The notes below the pieces were generated by a model that did no database searches, was not told the DNA's origin, and saw only the letters and a list, made by a program, of their open reading frames with translations. From Solimonas marina (GTDB taxonomy: Bacteria; Pseudomonadota; Gammaproteobacteria; Nevskiales; Nevskiaceae), in NCBI RefSeq assembly GCF_012241385.1, contig NZ_JAAVXB010000008.1, forward strand, positions 1-64,000: DNA of 64,000 bases, read 5' to 3'. This document shows positions 1 through 9,321 of this stretch, piece after piece. The first letter of the stretch is position 1, and each line of letters starts with the position of its first letter. The position numbers and the translations under genes were made by a program.

Positions 1-57
1 TTCGGCCTGGTCGGCGACCTGTTCCAGGTCGTGCCGGAGCTGCAGTCCAAGGTCTGA
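1..57 (+). CDS. etfA: Electron transfer flavoprotein alpha subunit, C-terminal end (partial)
   Basis: Only the last 18 codons and the stop are inside the window; they read FGLVGDLFQVVPELQSKV. This matches the conserved C-terminus of EtfA, where a GLVGDLF-x-VVPEL motif closes the FAD-binding domain. EtfA with EtfB carries electrons from acyl-CoA dehydrogenases to the quinone pool through ETF-ubiquinone oxidoreductase. The neighbouring acyl-CoA dehydrogenase, convergent with it, fits that partnership. The rest of the gene lies upstream of the window, so nothing more can be said of it. Confidence 0.75.
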   Translation, partial: FGLVGDLFQVVPELQSKV

Positions 58-82
58 TCCCGCAGCTGCGGGATCACCTGAG

Positions 83-112
83 AAAAAGGCCGGCGTCATG
101 CCGGCCTTTTTC
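83..112 (+). terminator. Intrinsic terminator after etfA
   Basis: The arms AAGGCCGGC and GCCGGCCTT surround a short loop and are followed by a T run; the A run before the stem makes it usable from both sides. It lies between the convergent etfA and acyl-CoA dehydrogenase genes. Confidence 0.85.
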
Positions 113-147
113 GTTGCGGCGGCGCCTTCCGCAGCGCGACCTGCGCC

Positions 148-1293
148 TCAGTAACCGAGCTGCCGCGCGGCGAGGTCTTTCATGATCTCGCGCGAGCCGC
201 CGCCGATGGTCAGCACTTTGGTTTCGCGGTAGATGCGCTCGACGGCGCTGCCGCGCAGGTAGCCGGCGCCGCCGAGCACCTGCATCGCCTCCGACGCGAC
301 GGCCTCGAGCGTCGACGTCGCCAGATTCTTCAGCAGGCACAGTTCGGCGATCGGCACATCGCCTTGCATGACGCGCCAGGCGAGCAGGTCGAGCTGCGCC
401 TTCACCGCGTCGATCTGCATGCGCATGTCGACCAGCTTGTGGCGGATCACCTGACGCTGGATCAGTGGCCGGCCGAAGGTTTCGCGCTGCCGCGCGTAGG
501 CCAGCGACTCGTCGTAGCAGACCTCGGCGAACGCCCAGGCCTGCGCGGCCAGCATGATCCGCTCGTGGTTGAAGTTGCGCATGATCGCGACGAAGCCCTG
601 GTTCTCCGGGCCGATGCGGTTGGCGACCGGCACGCGGCAGCCGTCGAAATACAGCGTCGCGGTGTCCGAGCAACACCAGCCCATCTTCTGCAGCGGCGTG
701 CGCGACAGCCCCGGCGTATCGCCCTCGATCACCAGCAGCGAGATGCCGCCCAGACCGTCGCCGCCGGTGCGCACCGCGACGGTGAGTAAATCGGCGCGCA
801 TGCCGGAGGTGATGAAGGTCTTGCTGCCGTCGACCACGTAGTGCTCGCCGTCGCGCACGGCGCGGGTTTTCAGATTGGCGACGTCGGAGCCGCCGCCGGG
901 TTCGGTAATCGCCAGCGCGGCGATCTTGTCGCCAGCCAGCACCGGTTCGGCAAAGCGCTTCTTCTGCTCGGCGCTGCCGAGCGCCGCGACCGGCGGGGTG
1001 GCGATGCCGTGCGACATCAGGCTGGCGATCAGGCCGCCGCTGCCGGCTCGCGCGAGTTCGCCGGTCAGGACGATTTCGTAAAACAGATCGGCGCCGTCGA
1101 CGCCGCCGCAGTCGGCGGGAAAACCGATCTGCAGCAGCCCGGCGTCGGCCGCCAGACGATGCAGTGCGCGCGGCAGTTCGCCGTCCGTTTCCCAGCGCTC
1201 GATGTGCGGCGTGATCTCGCGCGCAACAAAACGCCGCACCTGCTCGCGAAAGTCGGCGTGTTCGGCCGTGTAGAAGGGGCTGCTGGCGCCCAT
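148..1293 (-). CDS. Acyl-CoA dehydrogenase (LCAD/isovaleryl type active site)
   Basis: 381 residues, the usual length. It oxidises an acyl-CoA to the trans-2-enoyl-CoA with FAD and passes electrons to ETF. The FAD and substrate signatures ITEPGGGSD (about 130-137) and the C-terminal VLGGAGYLRG can be read. Where medium-chain enzymes carry the catalytic Glu (IYEGTS) this protein has IGGGSR. The base is therefore expected at Glu244 in NFNHERIMLA, the position used by isovaleryl- and long-chain enzymes. Start chosen at the ATG with AGAGGAGA upstream rather than an upstream codon in frame. It begins 16 bases after hmuV stops, so it is probably transcribed with the haem genes. The substrate is not predictable. 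Confidence 0.88.
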   Translation of the reverse strand: MGASSPFYTAEHADFREQVRRFVAREITPHIERWETDGELPRALHRLAADAGLLQIGFPADCGGVDGADLFYEIVLTGELARAGSGGLIASLMSHGIATPPVAALGSAEQKKRFAEPVLAGDKIAALAITEPGGGSDVANLKTRAVRDGEHYVVDGSKTFITSGMRADLLTVAVRTGGDGLGGISLLVIEGDTPGLSRTPLQKMGWCCSDTATLYFDGCRVPVANRIGPENQGFVAIMRNFNHERIMLAAQAWAFAEVCYDESLAYARQRETFGRPLIQRQVIRHKLVDMRMQIDAVKAQLDLLAWRVMQGDVPIAELCLLKNLATSTLEAVASEAMQVLGGAGYLRGSAVERIYRETKVLTIGGGSREIMKDLAARQLGY

Positions 1294-1309
1294 GACGGGT
1301 CTCCTCTCT

Positions 1310-2122
1310 TTATTGATGATTTTGGGCGTGCCTGCACTCCGCGCTCGCGGCCGCGCGGATTGCCAGCCACGGCGCGTCGCGGGTGTCGTGCAATGCTTCG
1401 GCCTGCAGGCCATAAAGCTGCTGCATCAGGTCCGGCGTGATGACGCCGCGGGGGGCGCCGCCGGCGATGGGGTGGCCGTCGGCGATGACACTGACGTGAT
1501 CGGCATAGGCCAGCACCAGATTCGGATCGTGCAGCACGGCGATGACGCCGACGCCTGCCTGTGCCCAGCGTCGCGCCAGGCCCAGGCAGGCGTGCTGGAA
1601 GGCGAGGTCCAGGTGGGCCGTCGGCTCGTCGAGCAGCAGATAACGCGGTGCGTCGGAGGGTTCCCAGATCTGTGCGAGCACGCGCGCCAGCTGCACACGG
1701 GCACGTTCGCCGCCGGACAGCTCAGCGTACGAGCGAGATGCCAGTCGCGTCATGCCGCAGGCTTCGAGTGCGGCGTCGACGATCTGCCGCTCCCGGGTCA
1801 CGGTGCCGCGTCGTGCGTGCAGGCGGCCGAGCGCGACCACCTCATGGGCCAGAAACGGGAAGCTCAGGCCGTGCTGCTGCGGCAGCAGCGCGCGGCGCTG
1901 TGCCAGCGCGGCGCTGGACCAAGCGCTCAGCGGCTTGTCGTCGAGCGTGACGCGGCCGCTGCTGCACGCCCATTCCGCCGACAGCAAGCGCAGTAGGCTG
2001 GACTTGCCGGCGCCGTTGGGGCCGAAGATGGCATGCAGCTGCCCCGGCATGAAAGACAGGTCGATCGCGTCGAGGATGCGCTGGCCGTTGCGGGTCAGGC
2101 CAGCCCGTTCGGCGCGCAGCAT
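1310..2122 (-). CDS. hmuV: Haem ABC transporter ATP-binding protein
   Basis: 270-residue ABC ATPase with Walker A GPNGAGKSS (34-42), signature LSGGERARVQLARVL, Walker B YLLLDEPTAHLD and the H-loop VLHDPNLVLAYAD. The Q of LLPQQHG and the overall length match HmuV of haem importers. Its start overlaps the hmuU stop (TGATG), so the two are translationally coupled. It powers import of haem, or a related iron chelate, through HmuU from the periplasm. The HemP gene upstream and the Fur box favour haem over vitamin B12 as substrate. Confidence 0.88.
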   Translation of the reverse strand: MLRAERAGLTRNGQRILDAIDLSFMPGQLHAIFGPNGAGKSSLLRLLSAEWACSSGRVTLDDKPLSAWSSAALAQRRALLPQQHGLSFPFLAHEVVALGRLHARRGTVTRERQIVDAALEACGMTRLASRSYAELSGGERARVQLARVLAQIWEPSDAPRYLLLDEPTAHLDLAFQHACLGLARRWAQAGVGVIAVLHDPNLVLAYADHVSVIADGHPIAGGAPRGVITPDLMQQLYGLQAEALHDTRDAPWLAIRAAASAECRHAQNHQ

Positions 2123-3159
2123 CAGACCAGCTCCGGCAGGCGGCGGTCGCGCAGCAGCAGGCCGAGGAAGAACGGGGCGCCGAGCAGCGCGCAGACGATG
2201 CCGACCGGAATTTCGGCGGGCTGGACGACAGCGCGCGCCATGGTATCGGCGATGGCCAGGAGCAAGGCGCCACCGAGTGCCGACAGCGGCAGCAGGCGGC
2301 GGTGGTCGGGGCCGATCCACAGCCGCAGCATGTGCGGCACCATCAGCCCGACGAAGCCGATGATGCCGGCCAGCGCCACGGCGATCGCCGTGCACAGCAC
2401 CGCCAGGCCGATCGCGACGATGCGCAAGCGCCGCACGTCGACGCCCAGATGGCCGGCTTCGGCATCACCGAGCAATAGCGCGTTGAGCGATGGCGTCAGA
2501 CGCCAGAGCAAGATGATGCCGATCACGATCGCTGGCGCACCGATGACCAGCTCCGGCCAGCCGGCGCGCGCGAGTGAGCCGAACAGCCACAGCGTGATTG
2601 CACGTAGCGTCGGGTCGTTGGCGGTGTAGGCGATCAGGCCGAGCAGGCCGCCGGCCAGGGCATTGATCGCCAGACCCGCGAGCAGCAGGGTCACCGCCTG
2701 GGTCTGGCCGTCGACGCGCGCGATGCGAATGACGAGGACGGCGCTGCCGATGCCGCCGGCCAGTGCAGCCAGCGAGACCAGCAGCTGCGGCGCCACCGGC
2801 AGGGCGGCCAGCTGCCCGAGCCCGGCCAGGCAGGCGGCGGCCGCAACGGCCGCGCCGCCGGACACGCCGATGAAGCCGGGATCGGCCAGCGGATTGCGGA
2901 GGACCGCCTGAAAGACGCAGCCGGCGACCGCCAGACCGCTGCCGACAACCAGCGCCGCGAGTACGCGCGGCAGCCGCAGCGTGAACAGCACGCTGTGCTC
3001 GGCCGGCGACAAGGTCGACGGCGACAGCAGCACGTTGATGGCCTGCTGCCAGGGCAGCGGAAAGGGCCCGGTGCCGAGCGCCCAGACGACGACGACGGCG
3101 AGGCCTGCAATCAGAATCAGCGCGCTGGGCCACGCGCGGCGGCGGGGGACGGTGGTCAT
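2122..3159 (-). CDS. hmuU: Haem/iron-siderophore ABC transporter permease (FecCD family)
   Basis: 345 residues with about ten hydrophobic segments and FecCD family landmarks: LRLPRVLAALVVGSGLAVAG near residue 65, NPLADPGFIGVSGGA, and VGLMVPHMLR in the cytoplasmic coupling region. It forms the inner-membrane channel with HmuV. It lies 71 bases downstream of hemP on the same strand. The periplasmic haem-binding protein (HmuT), the TonB-dependent receptor and HmuS, which usually sit between hemP and hmuU, are absent here. Confidence 0.88.
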   Translation of the reverse strand: MTTVPRRRAWPSALILIAGLAVVVVWALGTGPFPLPWQQAINVLLSPSTLSPAEHSVLFTLRLPRVLAALVVGSGLAVAGCVFQAVLRNPLADPGFIGVSGGAAVAAAACLAGLGQLAALPVAPQLLVSLAALAGGIGSAVLVIRIARVDGQTQAVTLLLAGLAINALAGGLLGLIAYTANDPTLRAITLWLFGSLARAGWPELVIGAPAIVIGIILLWRLTPSLNALLLGDAEAGHLGVDVRRLRIVAIGLAVLCTAIAVALAGIIGFVGLMVPHMLRLWIGPDHRRLLPLSALGGALLLAIADTMARAVVQPAEIPVGIVCALLGAPFFLGLLLRDRRLPELV

Positions 3160-3230
3160 GCGCCGGCATTGTGCCAGCGCGTCCGACTGGCGGCGCGGCC
3201 GATGTGCCGCGCCGCTGCGTCCGAACTGCG

Positions 3231-3410
3231 TTATTTGTTGAGGATCAGCCGATCATTGCGCGTGCGCAGCAGGCGATACTCCTGGCCGCGGTGCTCGATG
3301 ATGATTTCCCGAAAGCCGCGCAGCAGTTCATCGCTACGCACACGAGGCGCCTGGCCGGTGATCGGCGTGCTGATCGAAGTGGTAGGGGGCGTCGCGCGAA
3401 AATCGTCCAT
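3231..3410 (-). CDS. hemP: Hemin uptake protein HemP
   Basis: A 59-residue protein. The C-terminal two thirds carry the HemP signature: RVRSDELLRGFREIIIEH, then a RGQEYRL and TRNDRLILNK ending. HemP/HmuP proteins are small factors needed for haem uptake expression, and in some bacteria act with Fur as activators of haem receptor genes. A GAGGAGA ribosome site precedes the ATG. A Fur-like box lies directly upstream. It is the first gene of the hemP-hmuU-hmuV unit. Confidence 0.9.
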   Translation of the reverse strand: MDDFRATPPTTSISTPITGQAPRVRSDELLRGFREIIIEHRGQEYRLLRTRNDRLILNK

Positions 3411-3438
3411 GGCACATCTCCTCAGTGGGTGAGAAGAT

Positions 3439-3457
3439 GATATTGATTCTCATTACA
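3439..3457 (-). promoter_or_regulatory. Fur box upstream of hemP
   Basis: GATATTGATTCTCATTACA matches the Fur consensus GATAATGATAATCATTATC at 14 of 19 positions. It sits 29 bases before the hemP start, in a short AT-rich stretch, as expected for iron repression of the haem uptake unit. Confidence 0.75.
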
Positions 3458-3510
3458 TAGTCAAGCGGTGCCGTGGATCCTCAGCGGCACGTTCGGTTAT
3501 TCGAAGGGCC

Positions 3511-3538
3511 GTGCCAGCGCTCAAGCGACTGATATACT
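3511..3538 (+). promoter_or_regulatory. Probable sigma70 promoter of tRNA-Leu
   Basis: TATACT at 3533-3538 lies 11 bases before the tRNA. A weak -35 (GTGCCA, 16-base spacer) precedes it, and the segment after the -10 is C-rich, as in stringently controlled promoters. Confidence 0.4.
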
Positions 3539-3549
3539 TGCGCCCCTTT

Positions 3550-3634
3550 GCGAGAGTGGCGGAATTGGTAGACGCCCGGGATTTAGGTTCCCGTGCCGCA
3601 AGGCGTGCGAGTTCGAGTCTCGCCTTTCGCACCA
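3550..3634 (+). tRNA. tRNA-Leu (anticodon UAG)
   Basis: 85 bases with acceptor arms GCGAGAG/CTTTCGC, a variable arm typical of class II tRNA, GTTCGAGTC in the T arm and an encoded ACCA end. The anticodon loop TTTAGGT gives UAG, reading CUN leucine codons. It stands directly upstream of tig, a frequent arrangement in gammaproteobacteria. Confidence 0.95.
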
Positions 3635-3674
3635 GTTCTTTTCTTAATAATCATTAGCCTTCAGAGTGTTACGA

Positions 3675-5006
3675 ATGGAAGTTCAAGTCGATTCGCCGGG
3701 TGGACTGCGCCGGCAGATGCGTGTCCGCGTCCCCGCCGACCAAGTTGCCAAGGCCGTTGACGAGCGACTGAACAATGTCGCGCGCCGCGCCAAGCTGCCG
3801 GGTTTCCGCCCGGGCAAGGCCCCGCGCAAGGTCATTGAGCAGCAGTACGGCGCCTCGGCACGCATGGAAGCGATCTCCGACATCGTCCAGCAGACCTACC
3901 CGGAAGCGCTGGGCCAGGCCGGCGTCAACCCGGCGGGGCAGCCGCAGATCGAAATCCAGGCCGAGAAGGCCGGCGAGCCGTTCGAGTACGTCGCGAACTT
4001 CGAGGTCTACCCGGAAATCACGCTGAGCGCGCTCGACGCGCTGCAGATCGAAAAGCCGGCGGTCGAGATCACCGATGCCGACATCGATCGCCTGGTCACC
4101 AACCTGCGCAAGGCTCGCCGCACGTTCGACGCCGTCGAACGCCCGGCTCGGGAAGGCGATACCGTCAAGCTCGATTTCCTCGGCAAGGTCGACGGCGAGG
4201 CGTTCCCGGGCGGTGAAGGCAAGGACATCGAGTTCGAGCTCGGCGAAGGTCGCTTCCTGCCGGACCTCGAGAAGGGCATCGCCGGCCACGCTGCGGGCGA
4301 GAGCTTCACGGTCGACGTGAACTTCCCCGAGGACTACCGCGCCGAGAACCTGCGCGGCAAGACGGCGCAGTTCGAAGTAACGCTCAAGGAAGTCCGTGAG
4401 CCGAAGCTGCCGGACGTTGACGCCGAGTTCCTGCAGGCGCACCAGGTCGACGAGGCCGCCGGTGAAGCGGGCCTGCGCGACAAGTGCAAGCAGGCGCTGG
4501 AGAAGGAGCGCGAGAAGGCGGTGCGCAACCGCCTGAAGAACCAGGCGCTGGAACAGTTGCTCAAGGCCAACCCGATCGATGTGCCGGAAGCGCTGGTGCA
4601 GCAGGAAATCCCGCGCATGCGCAGCGACGCCGCGGCGCGCATGAACATGGGCAACATCGAGCCGGAAAAGGCAGCCGAACTGCTGCCGGATGCGCTGTTC
4701 GAGCAGGGCGCCAAGCAGCGCGTCGCGCTCGGTCTGCTGATCGGCGAGGTCATCAAGGCCCGTGACATCAAGCTCGACAACGCGCGCGTCGAAACGGCGC
4801 TGGACGGCATCTCCGGCGACTATGAGCAGCCGGACCAGGTCAAGGCGTACTATCGTTCGCGCCCGGAAATGATGCAGGGTCTGCGCGCGATGGTGCTCGA
4901 GGATCAGGTCGTCGACAGTCTGGTCGATGGTGTGACGCCGATCGAGGTGCCGATGTCGCTGGAGACGCTGCTCAATCCGCCGACGCCGGAACCCGCGGCT
5001 GAATAA
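3675..5006 (+). CDS. tig: Trigger factor, ribosome-associated peptidyl-prolyl isomerase
   Basis: 443 residues. The N-terminal ribosome-binding domain contains the signature GFRPGKAPRKVIEQQYG near residue 45. A central FKBP-like PPIase domain follows (EGDTVKLDFLGKVDGEAFPGG, about 155-240), then the long helical C-terminal arms. It holds nascent chains at the ribosome exit and isomerises prolyl bonds. The ATG at 3675 is preferred over a GTG nine bases upstream because family members start at this M-x-V-x-V. Genes in the order tig-clpP-clpX are classical; each has its own spacer. Confidence 0.95.
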   Translation: MEVQVDSPGGLRRQMRVRVPADQVAKAVDERLNNVARRAKLPGFRPGKAPRKVIEQQYGASARMEAISDIVQQTYPEALGQAGVNPAGQPQIEIQAEKAGEPFEYVANFEVYPEITLSALDALQIEKPAVEITDADIDRLVTNLRKARRTFDAVERPAREGDTVKLDFLGKVDGEAFPGGEGKDIEFELGEGRFLPDLEKGIAGHAAGESFTVDVNFPEDYRAENLRGKTAQFEVTLKEVREPKLPDVDAEFLQAHQVDEAAGEAGLRDKCKQALEKEREKAVRNRLKNQALEQLLKANPIDVPEALVQQEIPRMRSDAAARMNMGNIEPEKAAELLPDALFEQGAKQRVALGLLIGEVIKARDIKLDNARVETALDGISGDYEQPDQVKAYYRSRPEMMQGLRAMVLEDQVVDSLVDGVTPIEVPMSLETLLNPPTPEPAAE

Positions 5007-5025
5007 GCCACAATCGGTGATCGAG

Positions 5026-5050
5026 AACGCGCCTTGAATGGCGCGTTTTC
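5026..5050 (+). terminator. Intrinsic terminator between tig and clpP
   Basis: AACGCGCC and GGCGCGTT form an 8-bp stem around TTGAAT, followed by TTTTCG. It separates tig from clpPX. Confidence 0.8.
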
Positions 5051-5113
5051 GTCTCCACTGCGTCTCAAGGGAACCCTGGCGGTTCTCCTCACTCCAATAA
5101 CCAGAGCCACGCC

Positions 5114-5743
5114 ATGACCGATACTGTGACCCGCGCCCAGCACTCCGCCCAACTGGTCCCGATGGTCGTCGAGCAGACCGCCCGCGGCGAGCGCGCGTTC
5201 GATATTTATTCGCGGCTGCTGAAGGAACGGATCATCTTCATCACCGGGCCGATCGAGGACTACATGGCGAACCTCGTCGTCGCCCAGTTGCTGTTCCTCG
5301 AGTCCGAGAATCCGGACAAGGACATTCATCTGTACATCAACTCGCCGGGCGGCGTGATCACCGCCGGCATGTCGATCTACGACACGATGAAGTTCATCAA
5401 GCCCGATGTGTCGACCATGTGCGTCGGTCAGGCGGCCAGCATGGGCGCGTTCCTGCTCGCGGCCGGTGCCAAGGGCAAGCGCTATGCGCTGCCGAATGCG
5501 CGCGTGATGATCCACCAGCCGTCCGGCGGCGCGCAGGGCCAGGCCAGCGATATCGAGATTCAGGCCCGCGAGATCCTGTATCTGCGCGAGCGGCTCAACG
5601 GCATCATGGCTGAGCACACCGGCCAGCCGCTCGAGAAGATCGAGCGCGATGTCGAGCGCGATTACTTCATGAACGTCGAGCAGGCCAAGGACTACGGTCT
5701 GATCGACCATGTGGTGGTCCAACGGGGCGGTTCAGCCGCCTGA
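5114..5743 (+). CDS. clpP: ATP-dependent Clp protease proteolytic subunit
   Basis: 209 residues. The serine protease triad can be placed: Ser109 in GQAASMG, His134 in VMIHQPSGG and Asp183 in ERDYFM. ClpP forms a double heptamer that degrades substrates unfolded by ClpX or ClpA. The Ser and His signature regions are intact, so the enzyme should be active. clpX follows after 90 bases in the same direction. Confidence 0.97.
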   Translation: MTDTVTRAQHSAQLVPMVVEQTARGERAFDIYSRLLKERIIFITGPIEDYMANLVVAQLLFLESENPDKDIHLYINSPGGVITAGMSIYDTMKFIKPDVSTMCVGQAASMGAFLLAAGAKGKRYALPNARVMIHQPSGGAQGQASDIEIQAREILYLRERLNGIMAEHTGQPLEKIERDVERDYFMNVEQAKDYGLIDHVVVQRGGSAA

Positions 5744-5833
5744 ACGGGCGCCGTACGACGGCGGTTTTGCAGAAAAATGACCCTGTGCTATACAGGAGTC
5801 GACGGGCGACTGAAGCCCGGATGAGGATGTGAG

Positions 5834-7105
<1,272 letters not shown>

Positions 7106-7129
7106 GCCTCCGCTTTCATTGCCGCACCA

Positions 7130-7154
7130 AGAGCCCCGCAATGCGGGGCTCTTT
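7130..7154 (+). terminator. Intrinsic terminator after clpX
   Basis: Perfect 10-bp stem AGAGCCCCGC/GCGGGGCTCT with an AAT loop and a short T run. It ends only three bases before the next start codon, so the downstream nuclease gene would sit in the shadow of this hairpin. Confidence 0.85.
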
Positions 7155-7157
7155 GCT

Positions 7158-7631
7158 ATGGGTGCGCGGATCGTGGCGGCCCTGGCACTGCTCGCGGTTG
7201 CGCGAGCGTCGGCCTGGGACTGCGCGGCGGCGACGGTGCTGCGCGTGCACGATGGCGACACCATCACCGTGCGCTGTGGCGACGCGGCGCCGGTCAAGGT
7301 CCGCTTCGCCGACATCGACGCCCCGGAGCTGCATCAGGCCCATGGCGAGGCCTCGCGCGATGCACTCACGCGGCTGATCGGTGGCCGGCGTGTGCAGCTG
7401 CAATCGCGGGCCGTCGATCGCTATCACCGCATCATCTCGGCGGTGCGCGTGGGCGACGACGATCTCGGGCTCGAGCTGGTCGGGCAGGGCCTGGCCTGGT
7501 GCGGGCAGCGCCCGACCCACGTCTGCCGTCAAGCGTTGCGGTCCGCACAAGCTGCGCACCGTGGCCTGTGGGCCGATGTCAATCCGCAGCCGCCGTGGCA
7601 GTGGCGGCGCGAGCATCCGCGAAACGATTGA
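7158..7631 (+). CDS. Exported thermonuclease-like (SNase fold) endonuclease
   Basis: 157 residues. A signal peptide (about 1-19, ending RASA-W) precedes a staphylococcal-nuclease domain. The catalytic pattern is present: HDGDT (31-35), R49 and D54/E57 in VRFADIDAPE, and R91 in RYHRII. The family cleaves DNA and RNA with calcium. Four cysteines (C21, C40, C115, C123) suggest disulfides outside the cytoplasm. The start is placed after the clpX terminator; no good ribosome site is visible because the hairpin occupies that position. A scavenging or nutritional role is plausible but not shown. Confidence 0.8.
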   Translation: MGARIVAALALLAVARASAWDCAAATVLRVHDGDTITVRCGDAAPVKVRFADIDAPELHQAHGEASRDALTRLIGGRRVQLQSRAVDRYHRIISAVRVGDDDLGLELVGQGLAWCGQRPTHVCRQALRSAQAAHRGLWADVNPQPPWQWRREHPRND

Positions 7632-7637
7632 GGGCGG

Positions 7638-8528
7638 TTAATGAGCTGTCGCGCCGGCATGGCGCAGATAGGGCAGAAAGGCTTCGAGGGTCGGGCCGGG
7701 CGCCACGTCCTTGAGCTGCACGCGATACAGCGGCCGGCGGATGTGCAGGCCGCGGACCGGCACCACGGTCAGCGTATGCGCACGCAGTTCGGTCTGCACC
7801 GCGCGTGACGAGAGGATGGCCAGGCCGACGCCGGTGGCAACGGTATGTTTGATCGCCTCGGTGCTGGCCAGCGTCATCGCCGGACGCACGGTCAGCCCCT
7901 TGTCGGCCAGCGCCTTTTCGGTGACGGCGCGCGTGCCGGAGCCGGTTTCGTGCATCAGCAGCCCCAGCCGCGTGAGCTGTGCCAGTGTCGGCGGCTGACG
8001 CGTCGCCGGATGCGACGGGGCGGCGATGACCACCAACTCATCCTGCGCGAAGACGCGATAGTCGAGCATTTCGCTGCGCTCGATGCCTTCGGCAAAGCCA
8101 ATGTCGATCTCGCCGGCCAGCAGCTTGTCCTCGATCGCTTGGGTGTTCTCGACCTGCAGCGCCAGCTCGACGCCCGGATGGTCATGACGAAACGCCGCGA
8201 GCACGTCGGGCAGCATGTAGGCGCCTATCGTACGGCTGGCGCCGATCGCGATACGGCCGCGCGCCACCTGGCGCAGATCGCGCAACACTTGCTCGGCCTC
8301 GGCCTCGATCGCAAACAGGCGGTTGGCGTAGCCGAGCAGCAAGCGGCCTGCTTCGGTCGGGCGCATGCCGCGTGGCAGTCGCTGGAACAGGCTGACGCCG
8401 AGGGCGCGTTCGAATTCCGCCAGCTGCTTGGAGACTGCTGACTGGCTGATGTGCAGGTGCCGCGCGCCGCCGCTGACGCTGTTGTTGGCGGCCACCGCCT
8501 GGAAGATCGCGAGGTGGTTGAGATTCAT
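7638..8528 (-). CDS. LysR-type regulator, CysL-like, divergent from cysC-sat
   Basis: 296 residues. An N-terminal winged helix-turn-helix ([21 protein letters not shown], split over residues 25-45) is followed by a LysR substrate domain with no unusual features. It is transcribed away from cysC-sat, and a palindrome lies in the 140-base spacer. That position suggests it controls sulfate activation, as CysL and CysB relatives do. It lacks the CysB length (324). Ligand unknown; the function is inferred from context. Confidence 0.75.
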   Translation of the reverse strand: MNLNHLAIFQAVAANNSVSGGARHLHISQSAVSKQLAEFERALGVSLFQRLPRGMRPTEAGRLLLGYANRLFAIEAEAEQVLRDLRQVARGRIAIGASRTIGAYMLPDVLAAFRHDHPGVELALQVENTQAIEDKLLAGEIDIGFAEGIERSEMLDYRVFAQDELVVIAAPSHPATRQPPTLAQLTRLGLLMHETGSGTRAVTEKALADKGLTVRPAMTLASTEAIKHTVATGVGLAILSSRAVQTELRAHTLTVVPVRGLHIRRPLYRVQLKDVAPGPTLEAFLPYLRHAGATAH

Positions 8529-8576
8529 CGTCGCCGGCCTGCTTTGGCATGATTAAAAGAGAACGATTGATTGAAT

Positions 8577-8594
8577 ATATTAAATTTTTAATAT
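8577..8594 (+). promoter_or_regulatory. AT-rich inverted repeat in the LysR/cysC spacer
   Basis: ATATTAAATTTTTAATAT is an interrupted palindrome (ATATTAA arms) in an AT-rich island between the divergent genes. LysR proteins bind such T-N-A interrupted repeats, so it is a candidate operator. Confidence 0.5.
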
Positions 8595-8668
8595 GGACGT
8601 CAGGCGCCTATCATGAGCGCCCTTGCGCCGTGATGCGCATGCAATCACTTCAAGAACCGCACCCTCAC

Positions 8669-9286
8669 ATGACCGAACAGAAAGCAACGAACGTCCATTG
8701 GCACGAAGGCGAGGTGACGCGCGCCGACCGCGGCAAGCTGCTCGGGCAGCAGGGCGCGACGATCTGGTTCACCGGCCTGTCCGGCTCCGGCAAGAGCACG
8801 GTCGCCGTGGCGCTCGAAAAGGTGCTGCACGCGCAGGGCCGCCTGGCCTACCGCCTCGACGGTGACAACGTGCGCATGGGCATCAACAAGAACCTCGGGT
8901 TTTCGGCCGAGGACCGCGCCGAGAACATCCGCCGCATCGGCGAGGTCGCCAAGCTGTTCGTCGACGCCGGCGTGATCGTGCTGTCGAGCTTCGTCTCGCC
9001 GTATCGCGCCGACCGTGATCTGGTGCGCAAGCTGCACGAGGAATCGGGCATGGCCTTCATCGAGGTTTACGTCGACGTGCCGCTCGAAGAAGCCGAGAAG
9101 CGCGACCCCAAGGGTCTGTACAAGAAGGCGCGCGCCGGCCAGATCAAGAATTTCACCGGCATCGATGACCCGTACGAGGCGCCGGCGCAGCCGGAAATCG
9201 TGCTTCCGAGCCACGAGATGAGCCTCGAAGCCGAAGTCGAAGCGCTGCTCAAGCTGCTCGCCGAGCGCGGCATCGTCGCCGCCTGA
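8669..9286 (+). CDS. cysC: Adenylylsulfate (APS) kinase
   Basis: 205 residues. Phosphorylates APS to PAPS in sulfate activation. Walker A GLSGSGKS (36-43) is followed by the family's [18 protein letters not shown] substrate segment, [10 protein letters not shown], and the [17 protein letters not shown] lid region. The ATG chosen gives the normal family N-terminus; an upstream ATG would add a run without homology, and neither has a clear ribosome site. sat follows 35 bases later, so the two sulfate activation enzymes are co-transcribed. Confidence 0.95.
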   Translation: MTEQKATNVHWHEGEVTRADRGKLLGQQGATIWFTGLSGSGKSTVAVALEKVLHAQGRLAYRLDGDNVRMGINKNLGFSAEDRAENIRRIGEVAKLFVDAGVIVLSSFVSPYRADRDLVRKLHEESGMAFIEVYVDVPLEEAEKRDPKGLYKKARAGQIKNFTGIDDPYEAPAQPEIVLPSHEMSLEAEVEALLKLLAERGIVAA

Positions 9287-9321
9287 ATCCACCTGTATCC
9301 GCAAGAAAAATCTCAACGAAC

